A stretch of DNA of 64,000 nt, taken from Hyperoodon ampullatus (taxonomy: Eukaryota; Chordata; Mammalia; Artiodactyla; Ziphiidae). Positions within the stretch are counted from its first letter, which is position 1. Each line of letters starts with the position of its first letter. The notes below the pieces were generated by a model. It was not told the origin of the DNA and ran no database searches. It was given only the letters and a program-made list of their open reading frames with translations. Where the stretch lies: assembly GCA_949752795.1 (NCBI GenBank), contig OX457061.1, positions 28,462,425 to 28,526,424 of the forward strand, in the 5' to 3' direction. Positions 58,831 to 64,000 of this stretch are shown piece after piece. Position numbers and translations under genes: made by a program.

Positions 58831-59795
58831 GTCTTGCTTAGAAAGAATTATCTGAAGATTTGTGGCAATACAGTTTGCTAATAGCGGTATAAAATAAACA
58901 CACCTTCCATAATGTTCTTTAAAGTAAATAAAATTATCATAAACATGTCACCATATTGAATTCAGTTTAGAAAAGCTCTATTATAATGATATATGGACAC
59001 TAACTTGAAGGATTGATTAGCACAACAAGAAGCAGAAGCCTTTCATGAACTGAGCTTTGAAAGAGATGTTATCCCCTGGGACTTTTATTTAAACCTGACT
59101 CCCAGCAGCCATGTGTCTTTCTCCCTGTGTTTAGGTGATGTGTAGCCAGGAGGAAAAGCCCCTTTCTTTAATTCTCAGCTTATTTAGCATAGGCAGATCT
59201 TTGCCTCCAATGCTCTGGGAGTTGCAGTGTCTTTGCAGAGAAATCCATTCAAAGGTCTATGCACCCCTCCTCCTCTGTGCTAATTTCACACTAGTTTTAG
59301 ATATTCTTGGTTTCATCTCTACTGAAGTCTAACCCCTCCCCAACCTGCCTCTGCTTCAGGTCAGCAACTGTAGCCTTCTGTTTGTGTCACTCCTGAGTTT
59401 GTGTCAATACCTTGGGCTAGAGTCAGTCTTTCTGCCTCTAGGCTGTAGCTCCTGTAGATGGTGGTCACTGCTGGCAGCTCAAGACTTTGGCTTCCTTTAA
59501 GTCCACTCTGATTGAGAATCCTTTATCTGAGGGAGCACAAAAAGTGAACGAGAGGCCAGCTTAAGGTTAACGACAAATGCAATTACACAGTTACCTCTTC
59601 TTCTGTTAAGGAACTAGGTGAGTTCTCAGGAGTCTGAAATGGAGACTAATTCAATGGGAAGTGACATTTTTTACAGAACACTCTTCCTGGCCACGACTCA
59701 GTGAACATGCTCACTGACCATCCCCTTCCTGCAATCTCTCTCCCTTGCCTTGGACACGATTACTTTTTTTTCTTCCAAGTGGTCCCAATGAGGCC
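58831..59795. other. Unassigned sequence
   Basis: The first ~50 bp continue the old L1 host. The rest has no recognisable gene or repeat. Confidence 0.35.
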
Positions 59796-59799
59796 AGCA

Positions 59800-60010
59800 G
59801 TAGAGATCTCTCATGGTATGATGGCTGGAATCAAATCAACCTGGGACCCGATCTTACTCTGCTGCCTATTGAAGTTAGGTCATTTAACCTATTTTGATGC
59901 CTGTGAAATATTAACATGGATCTTATGTGGCAGGATTGTCATCAGAATTACTGATAATGTATGAAAATCATCCAGAACAATACTTGACTCACTGTCAATT
60001 CTTCAGTAAA
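59800..60010 (+). repeat. Diverged MIR SINE
   Basis: 'aaatcaacctgggacccgat', 'aagttaggtcatttaaccta' and 'cctgtgaaatattaacatgg' follow MIR order. Confidence 0.5.
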
Positions 60011-60019
60011 ATGGTCAAT

Positions 60020-60825
60020 TTAATTTACTATATTTTTTAGAGTATCTTACTCCATATTTAGGAACTTGGCTATACTTTGTAGTAGTTTTTCTCAAAGGCT
60101 CTGCCCAGTGACAAAAGACCTCTAGGGTGTATCGGCACCATCTCAGGACTCCCAGAGAGGAAACATGTAAAAAAAAGTCCAGTATTCCAGGACTACATTG
60201 ACTTCCATATTTTGCATCTCATATTCTTCTCATTGGTGTGCATCACTAAAGCTTCGTATGCTTTATATTAGTGAAGATAAATAACTTTTAGCTTATCGCA
60301 CTATAGAACTTGTACATTTGCCTGAATCTAGAAATAGTAGAAATGAGTATCCCAAGATTTTTATAGGATATCTTGTGACTTTAATCTTATATTTATGGGT
60401 GAGATTTTAGGAGGGGCAGAAATAATCAGTTGAACTTCAAATTGTAAGTCAAGGGCCTTAGCTCTGAAGCCTGAAATTCCTAGTCAAATTTTAATACAGA
60501 ATCCTTTACCCAAACTGGTATTAGACCAAATGTAAAGAGAGAAAATAAATTATCAAAAGGTAATTTATTAAAACATATATAATAGGTCTAATTTCTTTGT
60601 AAGATGCTTACATCCCTTTGTCCAAGATCAATTCCCAAATGTTGCATCCCCAAAAAGTTCAAAAATCAAATAAACAATATTTTATGAATCACTTCTCTGA
60701 GCCCTCAACAGAAGCATGCCTAGATCCTACCTCTGTTCTTCACAAGAAACACTCTCAAATGTTACAGCAAAGATACTTTGCTCATTTCCTGTTATCCTTA
60801 CACTCTGGCCTCTACAAGTCTGATC
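60020..60825. other. Unassigned sequence
   Basis: No gene or confident repeat is recognised. A 76-codon frame at 60618-60848 runs into the SINE. Confidence 0.35.
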
Positions 60826-60830
60826 ATTTT

Positions 60831-61178
60831 TTAAAATTAATTAATTAATTAATTAATTTTTGGCTGTGTTGGGGTCTTCGTTGCTGGGCGTGGGCTTTCT
60901 CTGCGGTGAGCGGGGGCTACTCTTTGTTGTGGTGGGCGGGCTTCTCATTGCGGGGGCTTCTCTTGTTGCGGAGCATGAGCTCTAGGTACGCGGGCTTCAG
61001 TAGGTGCGCCACGCGGGCTCGGTAGTTGTGCCTCGCAAGCTCTAGAGCGCAGGCTCAGTAATTGTGGCGTACGGGCTTAGTTGCTCCACGGCATGTGGGA
61101 TCTTCCTGGACCATCGGTCGAACCTGTGTCCCCTGCGTTGGCAGGCGGATTCTTAACCACTGCACCCCCGGGAAGTCC
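60831..61178 (-). mobile_element. CHR-1 type SINE (long form) with TTAA-rich tail
   Basis: Complete antisense copy. The tail has become a (TTAA)n run at about 60837-60858, followed by 'tttttggctgtgttggggtc' and the head 'gcacccccgggaagtccc'. The duplication ctgatcatttt is perfect (60820-60830 and 61179-61189). Confidence 0.95.
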
Positions 61179-61189
61179 CTGATCATTTT

Positions 61190-61555
61190 ATTTTAATTGC
61201 TTGATCCTTAACTGTAATTAGTAGTACCAGCTGTGCCCTCTCCTGGGGCAGAGTTAAGCCCATATGAACACTAATTAGAGATACTGGGATAGATCCCATT
61301 ATCTCTCCTACACAGTTTCTGCTACTGACATGATCAGTTGTTGCATATAAATGTCCCGTTTCACATAAAGGGTAGAGGGAGAGGACTGATGATTATGGCT
61401 TGCTCCCCTATTTGTTGTTACTGGAGGCAAATTCCTGGATTGAATGATCTGACAAATCTAATAGGCTTAATGAAGAACATGACCTGGGACTGATCTGTCT
61501 CATTTTATGTTTCCTAGCATTTATGCACAATTGATGCCATTATTTTCTCCCAATG
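61190..61555. other. Unassigned sequence
   Basis: No feature is recognised. Confidence 0.35.
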
Positions 61556-61559
61556 TGCA

Positions 61560-61990
61560 TGAATGCTATATATCCTTACTAATTTTTTTAATTGTTTAGG
61601 GATTACACTACAGTTTTTTTGTTTTGGTTTCCCAGTATCCAAGGTAGCCACCTAAATGTTTTAATGTTGAAGGTTTCAAATAGATTTGTAGTGAAATATA
61701 CAAATATTCTTTCATGATTCTGAATTGTTTTCTGTTTTTATTTTGTCACTCATTTCTAAGTTTATGTTTTACTATTTCTTACTTCTGTTTCCTAAGGTTT
61801 ATTTTGCTCTGATTCTAACTTTTAAATTAGTATTTAACTGATATTTCATTTCCTGTCTAGTAAGTAATGCATTTAAGGCGCATTACTTCTCCTCTGAGTA
61901 CATATATTAAAGAGCTTTTAATTCTAGCACTTTCCTATTGTTGTCAGAAGATACAGTCCCTGTTTTTCTCATTTGGAATTTGCTCAGATC
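61560..61990 (-). mobile_element. Old L1 fragment, tentative
   Basis: 'aagttatgttttactattt'-like and 'tgatatttcatttcctgtct' phrases resemble antisense old L1 ORF2. Strongly diverged. Confidence 0.35.
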
Positions 61991-62224
61991 CTCATGGCTT
62001 TTAACATATTTTAATTTTTATAAAAGTCCCATGTGCAATTGAAAAAAAATTCTTCTCCTGAAGTTTGCAATATAGATATTTTAATTATTTATGTAAACCT
62101 AATTAATTACATTTCTCTGTTTACTCTATTAAATATTAACAATTTCACTATAGTTATGCCTCTTTTTCTTGTACATTTCACTTTGTAACTTTCAAATCTA
62201 TTCTTTTTTTCTATATGCTTCAGT

Positions 62225-62860
62225 GAATAATTTATAAGAATAAGAAATTTTCTTACGTAATTGAAGTACAATTACCAAAATCAAGAATTGTAACAGTGAC
62301 ACAGTACTATCATCTAATCTGAAGTTCATGTTCAAATTTTGTCAGTTGCCTCAGTCATGTCCTTTATAACTACATTTTTCCTGGTTCTACATGTAGTTCA
62401 GGATCACATCTTACATTTATTTGTTGTCTCTCCTTAGTCTCCTTTAGTCTGAAACAGTTTCTCAACCTTTCTAAGTCTTTCTCCATCTTAACATTTTTGA
62501 AGAATACAAACCTGTGTGCGTGTGTGTGTGTTTGTATCTTTATGTTTTCTCATGATTAAATTCAGATTCTGCATTTCTGGTAGAGATATCAAAAACAGTA
62601 TTGTATCCTTCTCAGTTTATCATATTCAGGAGCCACATCATATTGAGTTATCCTAAAATTGGTTGTGTCAGCTTTGTTCACTTGGTTAAGATGGTAACTG
62701 CCAGATTTCTCCATTGTAGCTTTACAGTATTTCTCTTTGTAGCTAATAAATAACTTGTGGAGGGATTCTTTGAGAGTATGCAAATATCCTCTTACTCATC
62801 AAACTTTTTCCTGTTAGTTTTTCTAGACACTGATAAATTTCCCCCTCCACTATTTCTTTT
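62225..62860 (-). mobile_element. Old L1 3' UTR (L1ME type)
   Basis: Antisense order 'ttgtcagttgcctcagtcat', 'ctccttagtctcctttagtc', 'catgattaaattcagattct' and 'acttggttaagatggtaact' is diagnostic of L1ME-type 3' UTRs. A (TG)n tract lies at 62513-62533. Confidence 0.75.
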
Positions 62861-62884
62861 TTTGGGGGGGAGTGGGGAGGGTTA

Positions 62885-63975
62885 CATTTTTTTTTTTATT
62901 GAAGTATGGTTGATTTATAATGTTGTGTTAGTTTCAGGTATACAGCAAAGAGATTCAGCTATACATATATATATATTCTTTTTCAGATTTTTTCCATTAT
63001 TGGTTATTATAAGATATTGAATATGGTTCCCTGTGCTATACAGTAGGTCCTTGTTGTTTATCTGTGTTATACATAGTAGTGTGTATCTGTTAATACCAAA
63101 CTCCTAATTTATCCCTCCTCCCTTTTCCACTTTCCCCTCTGGTAACCATAGTTTGTTTTCTGTGTCTGTGAGTCTACTTCTGTTTTGTAAATAAGTTCAT
63201 TTGTATCATTTTCTTTTCAGATTACATATATAAGTGATAACATATGATATTTGTCTTTCTCTAACTTCACTCAGTATGATAATGTCTAGGTCCATCCATG
63301 TTGCTGCAGATGGCATTATTTCCTTGTTTTTATGGCTGAGTAATATTCCATTGTGTACATACATATACCACATCTTCTTTATCCATTTATCTGTCAGTGG
63401 ACATTTAGGTTGCTTCCATGTCTTGGCTGTTGTAAGTAGTGCTGCTATGAACATTGGGATGCATGTATCTTTTCGATTTGAATTTTCATCTTTTCCGAAT
63501 GTATGCCCAGGAGTGGGATTGCTGGATCATATGGTAGTTCTATTTTTAGTTTTTTAAGGAACCTCCATACTGTTCTCCATAGTGGCTACACCAGTTTGCA
63601 TTCCCACCAATAGTGTAGGAGGTTTCCCCTTTCTCCATAACCTCTCCAGCATTTATTACTTGTAGACTCTTTGCTGATGGCCATTCTGATATGAGGTGAT
63701 GCCTCATTGTAGTTTTGATTTGCATTTCTCTAATAATTAGTGATATTCAGCACCTTTTCATGTGCCTATTGGCCATCTGTATGTCTTCTTTGGAGAAATG
63801 TCTATTTAGGTCTGTTGCCCATTTTTTGATTGGGTTGTTTATTTGATATTGAGCTGTATGAGCTTTTTGTATATTTTGGAAATCAGTCCCTTTTTGGTTG
63901 CATCATTTGCACATATTTTCTCCCATTCTTTAGGTTGTCTTTTCATTTTGTTTATGGTTTCATTTGCTGTGCAAA
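62885..63975 (-). mobile_element. 5'-truncated L1 3' end (1.1 kb)
   Basis: T-run, 'attgaagtatggttgattta' 3' UTR, then antisense ORF2 C-terminus ('tttatggctgagtaatattc', 'tgggattgctggatcatatg', 'ctttggagaaatgtctattt'). The 82-codon minus frame at 63206-63454 is a C-terminal ORF2 piece (TWKQPKCPLTDKWIKKMW). It ends near 63975, with unassigned sequence to the window edge. Confidence 0.92.
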
Positions 63976-64000
63976 CACTATTTCTTCTTCTTTAAAAAAT

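Noticed and set aside
1..64000. CRISPR array, prokaryotic defence system or operon
   Set aside because: No regularly spaced direct repeats, no ribosome-binding sites, and no clustered long frames; the content is mammalian retroposons.

Overview
This window is mammalian nuclear DNA, almost certainly from a cetacean (whale or dolphin). The main evidence is a set of about fifteen tRNA-derived SINEs of the cetacean/hippopotamid CHR type. Most are the short ~200 bp form that begins GGCTTCCCTGGTGGCGCAGT and ends in an A-tail, and many are flanked by perfect target-site duplications. Artiodactyl-type L1 3' ends, a cetartiodactyl mariner-derived MITE, MIR, L2 and many old L1 copies fit this assignment. 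There is no prokaryotic operon, CRISPR array or intact protein-coding gene.

Layout. 1-5.6 kb: two tandem MIRs, a CHR SINE inside an old L1, and two old plus-strand L1 pieces. 5.7-8.4 kb: a 2.7 kb 5'-truncated minus-strand L1 carrying the 3' part of a decayed ORF2. 8.4-14.7 kb: quiet sequence plus an old L1 with a SINE in it. 14.7-17.7 kb: a nest of an old L1, a young L1 tail and a probable LTR. 18-20 kb: quiet. 20.1-22.6 kb: two old minus-strand L1s carrying two CHR-1 SINEs and a Tigger/mariner-like DNA element. 22.6-47 kb: the least repetitive part, with scattered SINEs, a HAL1/L1-like piece, MIR/L2 pieces, a 190-codon open frame and the best exon-like segments. 47-64 kb: dense nested L1s with a solo LTR, inverted and rearranged SINEs, and two unusual L1 insertions.

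No gene can be named. Two exon-like segments on the plus strand (23405-23528 and 37197-37280) have splice-like edges and compatible phase 0. The first has a strong-context ATG below an in-frame stop. They could be 5' exons of an unrecognised gene, in which case most of the window would be intron; chance remains possible. The most interesting structures are retrotransposition products: an apparent L1 3' transduction (56.0-57.3 kb), an L1 with an intact 5' start and end duplications but its interior missing (57.5-58.8 kb), a SINE whose 3' half including the A-tail is inverted (55.15-55.52 kb), and a 5'-truncated SINE with perfect duplications (32.77-32.94 kb).
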